Assembly: GCF_900106095.1 (NCBI RefSeq)
Contig: NZ_FNUD01000002.1
Coordinates: forward strand, 682,001 to 746,000
Length of the DNA: 64,000 nucleotides
Direction of reading: 5' to 3'
Source: Pseudomonas deceptionensis
Lineage (GTDB): Bacteria > Pseudomonadota > Gammaproteobacteria > Pseudomonadales > Pseudomonadaceae
Both the position numbers and the translations under genes were made by a program. The notes beneath the pieces were generated by a model. That model searched no databases and had not been told where the DNA came from. It worked only from the letters and a program-made list of their open reading frames with translations. Positions 18,441-27,815 of the stretch are shown in pieces. Within the stretch, counting starts at the first letter, position 1. Each line of letters opens with the position of its first letter.

Positions 18441-18494
18441 GCCATCGCCGGCAAGCTGGCCCCCACGTGCAGGGGACGGCTTGCCGGCGATGGC
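18441..18494. repeat. Inverted repeat GCCATCGCCGGCAAGC
   Basis: A 16-base arm GCCATCGCCGGCAAGC (18441-18456) is matched by GCTTGCCGGCGATGGC (18479-18494) around a 22-base loop. This is a third type of REP-like palindrome in the window, found once, in the gap between gltS and the DUF1272 gene. It has no T-run. Confidence 0.8.
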
Positions 18495-18531
18495 TTCGGT
18501 GCGATTCAGCAGAAAAACCGCCAGGTGATCA

Positions 18532-19740
18532 TCAACTGAAAGCGTTGATAAACCAGGTGATCATCGGGATGGCCACAATGTCGATCAGCACGGCGCCGCA
18601 CAGCGGCACGATGATGAAGGCTTTGTAAGAGAACACTTTGTAGTGGTCACAAATAGCGCCCATGTTGGCCACGGCATTGGGCGTCGCGCCCAGCCCGTGA
18701 CCCATGAAGCCGGCGCACAAAACTGCCGCGTCGTAGTTACGGCCAAACAGACGGAACAGGACGAACACGCACAGCAAAATCATGATCACCACCTGCACCA
18801 CCAGGATCACCAGCAGCGGCAAGCCGAGCTTCTCCAGCTCCCAAAACTTCAAGCTCATCATTGCCATGGTCAGGAACATGCCCAGACACACATCGCCAAT
18901 AGTGCTGACGGCATGGTCGGGCATCTCGATAACCTGGGCACGGTCATTGAGGTTGCGCAGGATGATCGCGACGAACATGGCGCCCACATAGCTCGGCAAC
19001 ACGATGCCCAGATGCTGTTGCAAGCTGGAGCCCAGCCAGAACCCCAGCACCATGATCACCACAATGCAGGTCAACAAGCGCAACAAAGTGGCTGCGTCCA
19101 GCGCGGACGGCGGCGTGTGGACCACGTCTTCAAACGCCTTGAGGCTGCCAACGGCTTCGGCCTTGACCACAAGTTTGTTGCGCTCGATCAACCAGCGCGC
19201 CAGCGGGCTACCCAGCAAGCCGCCTGCCACCATGCCAAAGGTTGCAGCGGCCAGCGCTGCAGTGGTCGCACCTACCGCGCCGAGGTTTTCAGCAATCGGC
19301 CCGAAGGCTGCCGCCGCACCAAAACCGCCTTCCAGTGACACCGCGCCGGCCATGATCCCCAGCAACGGGTCGATGCCCAGCAGCTTGGCGACACTGACAC
19401 CCACCACGTTTTGCACCAACGCCAGGCCCCAGCACGCACCCAGGTAGATAAACAGCAATTTGCCGCCCTTGCGCAGCAAGCCCAGGCTGCCGCCCAAGCC
19501 GACAGTGGTGAAAAACGCCACCATCAGCGGGGTTTGCAGGCTGGTGTCGAGGGTCAGGTTGAGCAGTTGCTGATCACGTAACAGCCAGATCACCAAGGCA
19601 AAACCAAAACCACCAATCACCGGTGCAGGAACACACAGTTGACGCAGCCAGTAGCTACGTTTTTTCAGTTGGGCACCCAGGCCCAGCAGGAGCAACGCGA
19701 GAGCAAGGGTGCTCAGCGCATCCAGTTCGAATGTCAGCAT
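18532..19740 (-). CDS. gltS: Sodium/glutamate symporter
   Basis: A 402-residue inner-membrane protein of the ESS family, close in length to E. coli GltS (401). About ten hydrophobic segments are visible, with the glycine-rich reentrant-loop sequences SLEGGFGAAAAFGPIAENLG and FMGHGLGATPNAVANMGAI. It takes up glutamate with sodium. It lies 58 bases after hutG, which produces glutamate, on the same strand. It is probably in the same operon, under the IclR regulator upstream. Confidence 0.93.
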   Translation of the reverse strand: MLTFELDALSTLALALLLLGLGAQLKKRSYWLRQLCVPAPVIGGFGFALVIWLLRDQQLLNLTLDTSLQTPLMVAFFTTVGLGGSLGLLRKGGKLLFIYLGACWGLALVQNVVGVSVAKLLGIDPLLGIMAGAVSLEGGFGAAAAFGPIAENLGAVGATTAALAAATFGMVAGGLLGSPLARWLIERNKLVVKAEAVGSLKAFEDVVHTPPSALDAATLLRLLTCIVVIMVLGFWLGSSLQQHLGIVLPSYVGAMFVAIILRNLNDRAQVIEMPDHAVSTIGDVCLGMFLTMAMMSLKFWELEKLGLPLLVILVVQVVIMILLCVFVLFRLFGRNYDAAVLCAGFMGHGLGATPNAVANMGAICDHYKVFSYKAFIIVPLCGAVLIDIVAIPMITWFINAFS

Positions 19741-19798
19741 GGCGAATTTCTCTTTTTCTTATGATTCAACAAGCGGTTTCAGGGATTTACGGAAAAAC

Positions 19799-20737
19799 TT
19801 AATCAATCAGGCTGGCGAGCAGACGCGCGCCAATGCGGGCGGTTCGGTTGTCGATATCCAGGCCGGGGTTGAGCTCGGCGATGTCGGCCATGCGCAATTT
19901 GCCGCTGGCCTTGGCGTGGCGTACCAGATGCTCGACGATCTGCATGTCCACACCATGGGCCGACGGCGCACTGACACCGGGCGCCTGGCTGGCGGGCAGG
20001 ACATCAAGGCAGATGGTCATGTAGAGGTGATCGACGTCTTGCAAGAAATCATCGATCAACGCTTCGCAGGCGGGTATGTCCCAGCTGTTCATTTGCCGGT
20101 CGAGGCGGTAACGCACATTCAGTCGCTGCGCCTGCTCAAACAGCGCCTGGGTGTTGTTCAGTTGGCTGACACCCAGACAGCAATAGGTGAACGGCATCTG
20201 CGCGCGCTGGCAGTACTCGGCTATCTGGCGAAAAGGGGTGCCCGAACTGCTCTGTTCACCATGGCGCAGATCAAAGTGGGCATCAAAGTTGAGAACGCCG
20301 ATCCGCGCATGCGGGGTGGCCTGGCGCAGGTGATCGGCAAGACCGCTAAAGCTGGCAAAAGCGATTTCATGGCCGCCACCCAGCCCCAACGGCAAATGGC
20401 CCTGGTCGAGCAGATAGCTGACGTGGTGAGCGTAAATCTGCTGCGCGCCTTCAAGGTTGCTGTCGGTGCAGCTCACATCGCCCGCGTCATACAACGGCGC
20501 CCGACCGTGCCACGCCAGGTTGGCCAACGCCGTGCGCAGTGCTGGCGGGCCAAGACGGGCGCCGGTGCGTCCTTGATTACGTTTGACCCCTTCATCACAG
20601 GCCAGTCCAATCAGTGCCGCACCTGCAGGCTGATCCTCGCAGAAGGGCTTGACCCATTGATGCCAGCGCAGCGCGCCCTGCCCTTCGCCAGCGTCGATAC
20701 GACCTGTCCACAGGGGCATGTCAGAAACAACAGTCAT
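19799..20737 (-). CDS. hutG: Formimidoylglutamase (arginase superfamily)
   Basis: A 312-residue ureohydrolase-fold enzyme expected to cleave N-formimidoyl-glutamate to glutamate and formamide in histidine degradation. Mn-binding motifs are visible: [14 protein letters not shown] and CLDVLPAS. The [13 protein letters not shown] start and [10 protein letters not shown] loop are typical of HutG. The ATG at 20737 has GGAG upstream. No other hut genes are in the window; it lies between an IclR regulator (20 bases upstream) and gltS. Another ureohydrolase activity cannot be fully excluded. Confidence 0.88.
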   Translation of the reverse strand: MTVVSDMPLWTGRIDAGEGQGALRWHQWVKPFCEDQPAGAALIGLACDEGVKRNQGRTGARLGPPALRTALANLAWHGRAPLYDAGDVSCTDSNLEGAQQIYAHHVSYLLDQGHLPLGLGGGHEIAFASFSGLADHLRQATPHARIGVLNFDAHFDLRHGEQSSSGTPFRQIAEYCQRAQMPFTYCCLGVSQLNNTQALFEQAQRLNVRYRLDRQMNSWDIPACEALIDDFLQDVDHLYMTICLDVLPASQAPGVSAPSAHGVDMQIVEHLVRHAKASGKLRMADIAELNPGLDIDNRTARIGARLLASLID

Positions 20738-20757
20738 GCTTGAAACTCCAGTCAAAT

Positions 20758-21483
20758 TCAGTCGAGCCGGGCGCTCAGGCGCAGGGCCACGTCCTGGGTC
20801 CAGCGGATCAGGCGTTCACTGCGGGTGTGCGCCCGGGAGGCGGGAGCCATGAGGCTGATGGCGCCTTGCAGGCGATTGCGGCTGTCGAGCAACGGCGCGC
20901 TGATACCCCAAATGCCGTCGTCGATCTCACTCACGCTCACGGCATAACCGGCAGCGCGGATCTCGGCAAAACTGCGCTGGTACGTGGCGACTTGCTCGCT
21001 TTCGACGCCTTGCGCCAAAAGAGCCGACAGGCTTTGCGCCTCATCCATGTAGGCCAACAGCACCCTCGCAGACGCGCCGACCAACAGCGGCTGGGCCAGC
21101 CCTTTTTGGTAGCAGCAACGCAGCGGCTGCGGGCTGTCGACCAGCTCGATGCAAATCGCCTGGCCATTGCTGGGCACCATCAGCGCCACGCTTTCCTGGC
21201 TTTGCTCGGCCAGGCGCTTGAGTTCCGGCTTGGCGAGGGTCACCAACACGGCTTCGCGGTCGAATTTCTTGGCCAGTTGCAAACAGGTTGGCCCCGGCAA
21301 ATAGCGACCCTGACCGTTCTCTTCGGCAAGCCCCCAGCGCAGCAGGGTCTTGAGATGGCGATAGGTGCTGCTGAGCGGCTGAGACAGTTGCTCGGACAGT
21401 TCTTTGGCGGAGATCGCCTCGCCGGATTGCCCCAGAGTGACGAGGATTTGCAGCAAGCGATCAGTGGGCGTGTTGTAGTTCAT
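20758..21483 (-). CDS. IclR family transcriptional regulator
   Basis: A 241-residue regulator with an N-terminal winged helix (about residues 5-65, [24 protein letters not shown]) and a C-terminal effector-binding domain (about 80-240). It is the first gene of a probable operon with hutG and gltS, so it is inferred to respond to histidine-pathway intermediates or glutamate. Two palindromes just upstream (21516-21558) are candidate operators for autoregulation. Confidence 0.9.
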   Translation of the reverse strand: MNYNTPTDRLLQILVTLGQSGEAISAKELSEQLSQPLSSTYRHLKTLLRWGLAEENGQGRYLPGPTCLQLAKKFDREAVLVTLAKPELKRLAEQSQESVALMVPSNGQAICIELVDSPQPLRCCYQKGLAQPLLVGASARVLLAYMDEAQSLSALLAQGVESEQVATYQRSFAEIRAAGYAVSVSEIDDGIWGISAPLLDSRNRLQGAISLMAPASRAHTRSERLIRWTQDVALRLSARLD

Positions 21484-21515
21484 ATCGGCCTCATGCTCTT
21501 GCGGGCATGGTGCAC

Positions 21516-21558
21516 CGAGTTTCCCATTAGCTGAAACTCGATTCCCACTGAGTGGGAA
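21516..21558. promoter_or_regulatory. Tandem palindromes, candidate IclR operator
   Basis: CGAGTTTC (21516-21523) pairs with GAAACTCG (21533-21540). Directly beside it TTCCCACTGAGTGGGAA (21542-21558) is a perfect palindrome about its central G. TTCCCA also occurs as a direct repeat at 21521 and 21542, 21 bases apart (two helical turns). They lie 33-75 bases upstream of the IclR start. Confidence 0.6.
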
Positions 21559-21609
21559 AAAACCCGCAGATAACGATCAGCGGTCGCTAATTCGCGTTCT
21601 TTGACCCAC

Positions 21610-21643
21610 AAAAAAGGCCGCCATCCCTGAGGATGGCGGCCTT
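21610..21643 (-). terminator. Intrinsic terminator after gabP
   Basis: GGCCGCCATCC and GGATGGCGGCC arms around a short CTGA loop are followed, on the minus strand, by a run of T residues (A-run at 21610-21615). It lies 35 bases past the gabP stop and also separates gabP from the IclR promoter region. Confidence 0.9.
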
Positions 21644-21677
21644 GATTGTGGACTCAACAGTGAAAGCCTTCCTGGCC

Positions 21678-23069
21678 TCAGCTGAGTACCGGTGCCCCCA
21701 ACTTCTCGATACGTCGACGGCGTGCCACAAGCAAGCCAGCCGACACCACCAGAATGCTCAGCAAACCGGTGGCCATGATTTCAACGCGGTGCGCTTCCTG
21801 GAACAGCATGAGCGTCAAAATGGCCACGATGAAGACGATCACCGCCCAGGTCAGGCCCGGGAACAGCCACATTTTGAACGAGATTTCCTCACCCAGTGCC
21901 GTACGTTTTTGACGCATGCGCAGCTGCGATATGGCAATCACCAGGTACACCAGCAACGCAATGGCGCCAGAGCTGGCCAGCAGGAATTCGAACACGGCAG
22001 CCGGGGCCACGTAGTTGGCAAATACCGCTACAAAGGCTGCGCCGGTGGACATCATCACTGCCCAGTAAGGCGTGCCCGCAGCGTTGGTGCGCTTGGCCGC
22101 AGCCGGTGCGTCACCGCGCTTGCTCAGGGAGTACAGCATCCGCGAGGAGGTGTAGAGCGCCGAGTTCAGGCAGCTGGTGACCGCGATCAATACCACGATA
22201 TCCACGATCAGCTTGGCATTCGGGATGCCCATGCGATCGAGTACTGTCTGGTAGGAACCGAACTGGGCCAGGCCCGGGTCGTTCCACGGCACCAGGGCCA
22301 CAACGATGAAGATCGATACCAGGTAGAACAAGCCAATGCGCCAGATCACCGAGTTGGTGGCCTTGGTGATCTGTTTGCTTGGGTCTTTGGATTCCGCCGC
22401 CGCGATGGTGACGATTTCAGTGCCCATAAACGAGAACATGGTGGTCAGCATGGCGGCCAGTACGGCGCCCATGCCGTTCGGCATAAAGCCAATGGTGTCG
22501 ACCAGGTGCGAGACGCCGCTGACCTGACTGGTAGGCAGGAAGCCGAAAATCGCCAGCACACCGAGGATAATGAAGCCAATGATCGCCAGTACCTTGACCA
22601 GCGCAAACCAGAACTCGAACTCGCCGTAGTTCTTGACGCTAAACAGGTTGGTGGCCGTCAGCAACAGGGTGATGACCAGGGTGAACACCCAGATCGCCGT
22701 GCCGGGGAACCAGGCATGCAAGATGGTGCCGGCCGCGACAGCTTCCAGCGGGATAACCAGCACCCAGAACCACCAGTACAGCCAGCCGATGGTGAAGCCG
22801 GCCCAATGCCCGATGGCACGGTCGGCGTAAGTGGAGAACGAACCGGTGTCAGGGGATGCGACGGCCATTTCGGCCAGCATGCGCATCACCAACACCACCA
22901 GCGTACCGGCTGCCGCGTAAGCCAGCAGTACCGCGGGACCCGCTTGCGCAATCGCGTGTCCGGAGCCGACAAACAAGCCGGCACCGATGACCCCGGCAAT
23001 CGACAGCATGGTGACATGCCGTGGCTTGAGCCCTTGCTCCAGGCCATTAGAGGTTTGCGTATTGCTCAT
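21678..23069 (-). CDS. gabP: Amino acid permease, GABA permease type
   Basis: A 463-residue inner-membrane transporter of the amino acid-polyamine-organocation superfamily with about 12 membrane segments. The N-terminal LKPRHVTMLSIAGVIGAGLFVGSGHAIAQAGPAV is the family signature helix, and FMGTEIVTIAAAESKDP is in TM6. The sequence pattern is closest to GabP/AnsP-type amino acid permeases; gamma-aminobutyrate is the most likely substrate but is not proved. The ATG at 23069 has AAAGGT upstream. It is a single gene with its own terminator. Confidence 0.85.
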   Translation of the reverse strand: MSNTQTSNGLEQGLKPRHVTMLSIAGVIGAGLFVGSGHAIAQAGPAVLLAYAAAGTLVVLVMRMLAEMAVASPDTGSFSTYADRAIGHWAGFTIGWLYWWFWVLVIPLEAVAAGTILHAWFPGTAIWVFTLVITLLLTATNLFSVKNYGEFEFWFALVKVLAIIGFIILGVLAIFGFLPTSQVSGVSHLVDTIGFMPNGMGAVLAAMLTTMFSFMGTEIVTIAAAESKDPSKQITKATNSVIWRIGLFYLVSIFIVVALVPWNDPGLAQFGSYQTVLDRMGIPNAKLIVDIVVLIAVTSCLNSALYTSSRMLYSLSKRGDAPAAAKRTNAAGTPYWAVMMSTGAAFVAVFANYVAPAAVFEFLLASSGAIALLVYLVIAISQLRMRQKRTALGEEISFKMWLFPGLTWAVIVFIVAILTLMLFQEAHRVEIMATGLLSILVVSAGLLVARRRRIEKLGAPVLS

Positions 23070-23620
23070 TGGGACTACCTTTGCAGTGAAAGCCATTCCG
23101 AGCGCCGCGCTTGATTACCTTCTCGTAAAAAGTAACCTACGGGGCGTTTAGAATTATTTACGCAATAAATGAGCCAGAATGTGACAAGTGCACGGTTTGC
23201 GCGGGCTGCAACGATTCATCGCGCTCGCTGCAACCCATTGAGAGTAATGGCTTTTTGCCAATTCGTTACCGTAACACTCAGTTACATGGCTTGCGACGCA
23301 CCAAAAATACACAAAATTGCCCATATAGCCCAAAAGCGGTGCGCATCTTTGACCTTTAGTAGGTTCGCGCTTCCAACACCGGGCCAAAACTGGCACCATC
23401 GCGACCTTTTTTACGCGACACCTGTCTGGCCAAACGGCGAAACAAGGGGTCGGTTGTTGTCGGCGCGACAGTCTGCTGTAGCGATGCGACACATGACCAC
23501 CCCCTCGCTTTTTTGTGCCGTCAGGGCGGTTGGTTGCCACTGCGACCCTATGCTAGCTTGGCCATCGCCAGGAAGGCCGCCCAACAGCAGGGTCGCACCC
23601 GAACACAATGAGGAACGCAC
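23070..23620. other. 550-base intergenic region
   Basis: This gap separates gabP (minus) from the ABC importer genes (plus) and should hold both promoters. It is less GC-rich near the gabP side, and TATGCTAGC at about 23549 resembles an extended -10 for the importer. Open frames here (for example 23154-23540 minus) show no family resemblance. No tRNA or REP element is seen. A small RNA is possible but I cannot support one. Confidence 0.5.
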
Positions 23621-24394
23621 ATGGCTTTGGCCACGCCCGCGCTTGAAATCCGCAACTTGCACAAACGCTACGGCGAGCTTGAGGTACTTAAAGGTATCTC
23701 GCTGACCGCACGCGACGGCGACGTGATCTCGATCCTGGGTTCTTCCGGTTCCGGCAAGTCCACCCTGTTGCGCTGCATCAACCTGCTGGAAAACCCCCAC
23801 GAAGGCCAGATCGTGGTCGCCGGGGAAGAGCTCAAACTCAAGAAAGCCAAAAATGGCGAACTGGTCGCGGCCGATGGCAAGCAGATCAATCGCATGCGCA
23901 GTGAACTGGGTTTTGTGTTTCAAAACTTTAACCTGTGGCCGCACATGACCATCCTCGACAACATCATCGAGGCACCGCGTCGGGTACTGGGGCAAAGCAA
24001 GGCCGAGGCGATCGAAGTGGCCGAAGCATTGCTGGCCAAGGTTGGCATTGCCGAAAAGCGCCACGCCTATCCATCCGAGTTGTCTGGCGGTCAGCAACAG
24101 CGCGCTGCGATTGCCCGCACCCTGGCCATGCAACCCAAAGTCATTCTGTTCGACGAGCCGACATCGGCACTTGACCCGGAAATGGTTCAAGAAGTACTTA
24201 GTGTGATCCGCGCACTCGCCGAAGAAGGTCGCACTATGCTGCTGGTCACCCATGAGATGGGCTTTGCCCGTCAGGTGTCCACCGAAGTCGTATTTTTGCA
24301 CCAAGGCCTGATCGAAGAGCAAGGGTCGCCAGAACAGGTGTTCGACAACCCGGTTTCGGCGCGTTGTAAACAATTCATGTCCAGCAACCGCTAA
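23621..24394 (+). CDS. ABC transporter ATP-binding protein, basic amino acid type
   Basis: A 257-residue cytoplasmic ATPase of the polar amino acid importer family (HisP/AotP type). Walker A is GSSGSGKST, the Q-loop [11 protein letters not shown], the signature LSGGQQQR, Walker [15 protein letters not shown] and the switch His in [11 protein letters not shown]. It is the first of four adjacent genes that make a complete importer. Confidence 0.94.
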   Translation: MALATPALEIRNLHKRYGELEVLKGISLTARDGDVISILGSSGSGKSTLLRCINLLENPHEGQIVVAGEELKLKKAKNGELVAADGKQINRMRSELGFVFQNFNLWPHMTILDNIIEAPRRVLGQSKAEAIEVAEALLAKVGIAEKRHAYPSELSGGQQQRAAIARTLAMQPKVILFDEPTSALDPEMVQEVLSVIRALAEEGRTMLLVTHEMGFARQVSTEVVFLHQGLIEEQGSPEQVFDNPVSARCKQFMSSNR

Positions 24395-24407
24395 CGGAGC
24401 AATACGA

Positions 24408-25163
24408 ATGCAGAACTATAAAAAGCTTCTCCTGGCCGCTGCCGCCACACTGGTTTTCAGCGCCAATGCCTTGGCTGTTGATAAATACAAAGTGGGCATT
24501 GAAGGTGCTTACCCACCGTTCAATAACAAAAACGCCAGTGGTGAAGTCGTCGGCTTCGACCCGGACATCGCCATGGCCCTGTGCGCCAAGATGAAAGCCG
24601 AGTGCGAGATTGTCACTTCCGATTGGGACGGCATCATCCCGGCGCTTAACGCCAAAAAGTACGATTTCATCGTGTCGTCGCTGTCGATCACTGACGAGCG
24701 CAAGCAAGCGGTCGATTTCACCGACCCGTACTACTCCAACAAGCAGCAGTTCATTGCTCCGAAAAAAGTCGATTTCAAAACCGACCTCGCTTCGCTCAAG
24801 GGCAAGGCCCTGGGCACCCAGCGTTCAACCCAGGCCGCAACCTGGCTGGATGACAACCTGGGCACAGACGCGACCATCTCCTTGTATGACACCCAGGAAA
24901 ACGCCTACCTCGACCTGACTTCGGGCCGTGTTGATGCGCTGCTGGCTGACAAGTACGCCAACTACGACTGGCTCAAAAGCCCGGCTGGCCAGGCTTACGA
25001 GTTCAAGGGTGAACCGGTCAACGAAGACGACAAGGTCGGCATCGCCCTGCGTAAAGGCGACAACGCACTGCGCGCCAAGCTGAACCTGGCCCTCAAGGAA
25101 ATCGTTGAAGACGGCACCTACAAGAAGATCAACGACAAGTACTTCCCGTTCAGCATCTACTGA
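24408..25163 (+). CDS. Periplasmic amino acid-binding protein
   Basis: A 251-residue family 3 solute-binding protein with a signal peptide cleaved after FSANALA. YKVGIEGAYPPFNNKN, VGFDPDIAMALCAKM and SLSITDERKQAVDFTDPYY are typical of lysine/arginine/ornithine- and histidine-binding proteins. A disulfide between the cysteines in ALCAKM and AECEIV is likely, as in LAO-binding proteins. Basic amino acids or histidine are the likely ligands. It lies 13 bases after the ATPase gene. Confidence 0.93.
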   Translation: MQNYKKLLLAAAATLVFSANALAVDKYKVGIEGAYPPFNNKNASGEVVGFDPDIAMALCAKMKAECEIVTSDWDGIIPALNAKKYDFIVSSLSITDERKQAVDFTDPYYSNKQQFIAPKKVDFKTDLASLKGKALGTQRSTQAATWLDDNLGTDATISLYDTQENAYLDLTSGRVDALLADKYANYDWLKSPAGQAYEFKGEPVNEDDKVGIALRKGDNALRAKLNLALKEIVEDGTYKKINDKYFPFSIY

Positions 25164-25220
25164 CCTGCCTGACCGGTGCGCCTGCGGGCGCACCGGTCCC
25201 TAGCAAAGCCTGCCTACCCC

Positions 25221-25913
25221 ATGACTATCGATCTATACGGATTCGGCCCGGCGCTTGCCGCTGGCGCGCTGATGACCGTCAAACTGGCACTCACTGCGCT
25301 GTGTCTGGGCCTGGTGCTCGGATTGCTCGGTGCCTTGGCCAAAACATCCCCCTACAAACCGCTTAGATGGTTGGGCGGCGCCTATTCGACCCTGGTTCGC
25401 GGCGTTCCCGAACTGCTCTGGGTGCTGCTGATTTACTTCGGCAGCGTGAATCTGGTGCGCGCCATCGGCGAATACATCGGCATGCCCGAACTCACCCTCA
25501 GCGCCTTCGCGGCGGGTGTGATCGCTTTGGGCCTGTGCTTTGGTGCCTATGCCACTGAAGTGTTTCGTGGCGCCATCCTGGCCATCCCCAAAGGCCACCG
25601 CGAAGCGGGCATGGCGCTGGGCTTGTCCAAACCACGGATCTTCACCCGGCTGGTTTTGCCGCAAATGTGGCGTATCGCCCTGCCCGGCCTGGGAAACCTG
25701 TTCATGATCCTGATGAAAGACACCGCACTGGTGTCAGTAATCGGTTTGGAAGAAATCATGCGTCAGGCGCAAAACGCTGTGACCTTCGCCAAACACCCGT
25801 TCACCTTCTACATGGTGGCTGCCGTGATGTACCTAGGCCTGACCGTACTGGCCATGGGCACCATGCACGTGCTTGAAAAACGCGCAGCGCGCGGCTTCGT
25901 GAGGAGGACGTAA
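25221..25913 (+). CDS. ABC transporter permease, HisQ/AotQ type
   Basis: A 230-residue inner-membrane permease with about five membrane segments. The EAA loop (REAGMALGLSKPRIFTRLVLPQMWRIALPG) contacts the ATPase. ATG 25221 gives the family start MTIDLYGFGPALAAG; an in-frame start at 25176 would lie in the spacer after the binding-protein gene. Its stop shares one base with the start of the next permease gene. Confidence 0.93.
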   Translation: MTIDLYGFGPALAAGALMTVKLALTALCLGLVLGLLGALAKTSPYKPLRWLGGAYSTLVRGVPELLWVLLIYFGSVNLVRAIGEYIGMPELTLSAFAAGVIALGLCFGAYATEVFRGAILAIPKGHREAGMALGLSKPRIFTRLVLPQMWRIALPGLGNLFMILMKDTALVSVIGLEEIMRQAQNAVTFAKHPFTFYMVAAVMYLGLTVLAMGTMHVLEKRAARGFVRRT

Positions 25914-26602
25914 TGGAGTGGGAAGTAATCCTCAAGTGGCTGCCCAAGCTGATGCAGGGCGCGACCCTGACCCTGGAGCTGACCGCCATTTCGGTCATCG
26001 CCGGTCTGATCGTGGCCATCCCGCTGGGCATCGCCCGCTCATCCAAACTTTGGTATGTGCGCTCGCTGCCTTATGCCTACATCTTTTTCTTCCGTGGTAC
26101 GCCGCTGCTGATCCAGCTGTTTCTGGTCTATTACGGCCTGGCCCAGTTCGATGTGGTGCGTGAAAGCGCGTTGTGGCCTTACCTGCGCAGCCCGTTCTGG
26201 TGCGCGATCATCACCATGACCCTGCACACCGCCGCCTACATCGCCGAGATCCTGCGTGGCGCGATCCAGGCCATACCACCCGGTGAAATCGAGGCGGCCC
26301 GTGCCCTGGGCATGTCGCGCTTCAAAACCCTGGTGCACATCGTCATGCCACGCGCCACGCGCATCGGCCTGCCGGCGTACAGCAACGAAGTGATCCTGAT
26401 GCTCAAGGCCAGCTCGCTGGCGAGTACCGTGACCCTGCTGGAACTGACCGGCATGACCCGCACCATCATTGCTCGCAACTACCTGACGGTGGACATGTTC
26501 CTGACCGCAGGCGCGATTTATCTGGTGATGTCGTTTGTGCTGATCCAGGGGTTCAAGCTGCTGGAGCGCTGGTTGCGCGTCGATGCCTGCCAAGGCCGTT
26601 AA
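25913..26602 (+). CDS. ABC transporter permease, HisM/AotM type
   Basis: A 229-residue permease, partner of the preceding gene. Membrane segments cover about residues 17-40, 53-75, 95-115, 150-170 and 195-215. The EAA loop (EIEAARALGMSRFKTLVHIVMPRATRIGLPAYSNEV) is intact. Translation is coupled to the upstream gene by a one-base TAATG overlap. The methyltransferase gene starts inside its last 20 bases. Confidence 0.93.
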   Translation: MEWEVILKWLPKLMQGATLTLELTAISVIAGLIVAIPLGIARSSKLWYVRSLPYAYIFFFRGTPLLIQLFLVYYGLAQFDVVRESALWPYLRSPFWCAIITMTLHTAAYIAEILRGAIQAIPPGEIEAARALGMSRFKTLVHIVMPRATRIGLPAYSNEVILMLKASSLASTVTLLELTGMTRTIIARNYLTVDMFLTAGAIYLVMSFVLIQGFKLLERWLRVDACQGR

Positions 26603-27815
26603 CCATGGGGGCGAGCCGCTGCTCGCCCGCTTTGAGGCGCTGGACAGCTTTTTGCGTGACCACCAGCACCTGTGGCGCCCACGGCCTTTCACTCACCTGA
26701 ACATGCCGTGGGAAGCGCAACACCCCGAACTGGCGCAGTGGTTGCGCCAGCGTTCGTTGCAAGATGCCGAAGCCAGCCACAACCACCCCCAACACGTGCC
26801 CGCCCCCGCGCCGTTCCCTGAACTGGCGGCGACTTCCCTCGCCCTGAGTACAGTCGACCGGCTGCCGACACAGGCCCTTGCGCCTGCGAACCCGCGCTTG
26901 CAGGTGGACGTGCCGGGGCGTAAATGGCAACAAATTGAAGCCTTCGCCCAGAGCCTGACCTTCACGCAAACACCCGCCCACTGGCTGGACTGGTGCTCGG
27001 GCAAAGGTCATTTGGGTCGTCGCCTGTTAAGCGCCGGGCAGCAACTGACGTGCCTGGAATATGACCCGGCATTGATCGAGTCAGGCCAGCACCTCAGCCA
27101 GCGCCATCACCTGGCGGTGCGTCATGTGCAACAGGATGTGCTCGCGCCCGAAGCGGCCTTGCAGCTCACGCCCGGGATGACACCCGTGGCGCTGCATGCC
27201 TGTGGCGATTTACATGTGCGCCTGCTGCAACTGGCCAGCGCGGCGGGCTGTGGACAACTTGCCGTCTCGCCCTGCTGCTACAACCGCATCAGCGCGCCGC
27301 ACTATCAGCCGTTATCCACAGCCGCCAAAGCTTCACCCTTGCAGCTGTCGCTGGAAGACCTGAGCCTGCCCATGAGCGAAACCGTGACCGCCGGCAACCG
27401 TGTACGACGCCAGCGCGACGAATCAATGGCACGGCGTTTGGGCTTTGATGTGTGGCAACGCCAGCGCCGTCAGTGTGATGAGTACTTATCCACACCCTCG
27501 TTGCCCGGCACCTGGCTGAACAAGCCGTTTGCCGAGTACTGCGCGGATCTGGCGGCGCTGAAGAACTTATCCACAAGCGGCGACGAAGACTGGCCTGCGC
27601 TTGAGGCCGCAGGCTGGGAGCGACTGGCACAGGTGCGCAATCTGGAGTTGGTGCGCGGGCTTTTCCGTCGCCCGCTGGAGTTGTGGCTGGTGCTGGATCG
27701 AGCGCTGTACCTGAAGGAAAACGGCTATGAAGTACAGGTCGGCGAGTTCTGCGACAGCCAGCTGACGCCCCGTAATTTGATGGTGCTTGCGCAGCGGTCT
27801 GCAGAGCCTTTGTAG
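26583..27815 (+). CDS. SAM-dependent methyltransferase
   Basis: A 410-residue cytoplasmic protein with a Rossmann methyltransferase core: motif I LDWCSGKGHLGRRLL (residues 135-149), acidic LEYDPALIESG, VALHACGDLH, then SPCCYN (residues 229-234). The SPCCYN motif resembles the methyltransferase half of GSTCD-like proteins and TRM13-like enzymes, suggesting RNA or small-molecule methylation, but the substrate is unknown. The first 110 residues are Pro/His-rich and not recognisable. It overlaps the permease gene by 20 bases, so it is probably expressed with the importer, though a functional link is not evident. Confidence 0.8.
   Translation: MPAKAVNHGGEPLLARFEALDSFLRDHQHLWRPRPFTHLNMPWEAQHPELAQWLRQRSLQDAEASHNHPQHVPAPAPFPELAATSLALSTVDRLPTQALAPANPRLQVDVPGRKWQQIEAFAQSLTFTQTPAHWLDWCSGKGHLGRRLLSAGQQLTCLEYDPALIESGQHLSQRHHLAVRHVQQDVLAPEAALQLTPGMTPVALHACGDLHVRLLQLASAAGCGQLAVSPCCYNRISAPHYQPLSTAAKASPLQLSLEDLSLPMSETVTAGNRVRRQRDESMARRLGFDVWQRQRRQCDEYLSTPSLPGTWLNKPFAEYCADLAALKNLSTSGDEDWPALEAAGWERLAQVRNLELVRGLFRRPLELWLVLDRALYLKENGYEVQVGEFCDSQLTPRNLMVLAQRSAEPL

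Noticed and set aside
18441..18494. The GCCATCGCCGGCAAGC repeat as the gltS terminator
   Set aside because: It lies past the gltS stop but has a 22-base loop and no T-run on the minus strand; it looks like a REP-type palindrome.
21633..23114. 493-codon plus-strand frame opposite gabP
   Set aside because: The protein is Gln/His/Arg-rich with no hydrophobic or domain pattern, while the opposite strand encodes a clear 12-segment permease.
23154..23540. 128-codon minus-strand frame in the large intergenic gap
   Set aside because: Arg/Pro/Cys-rich, no family likeness, no ribosome-binding site; probably chance.
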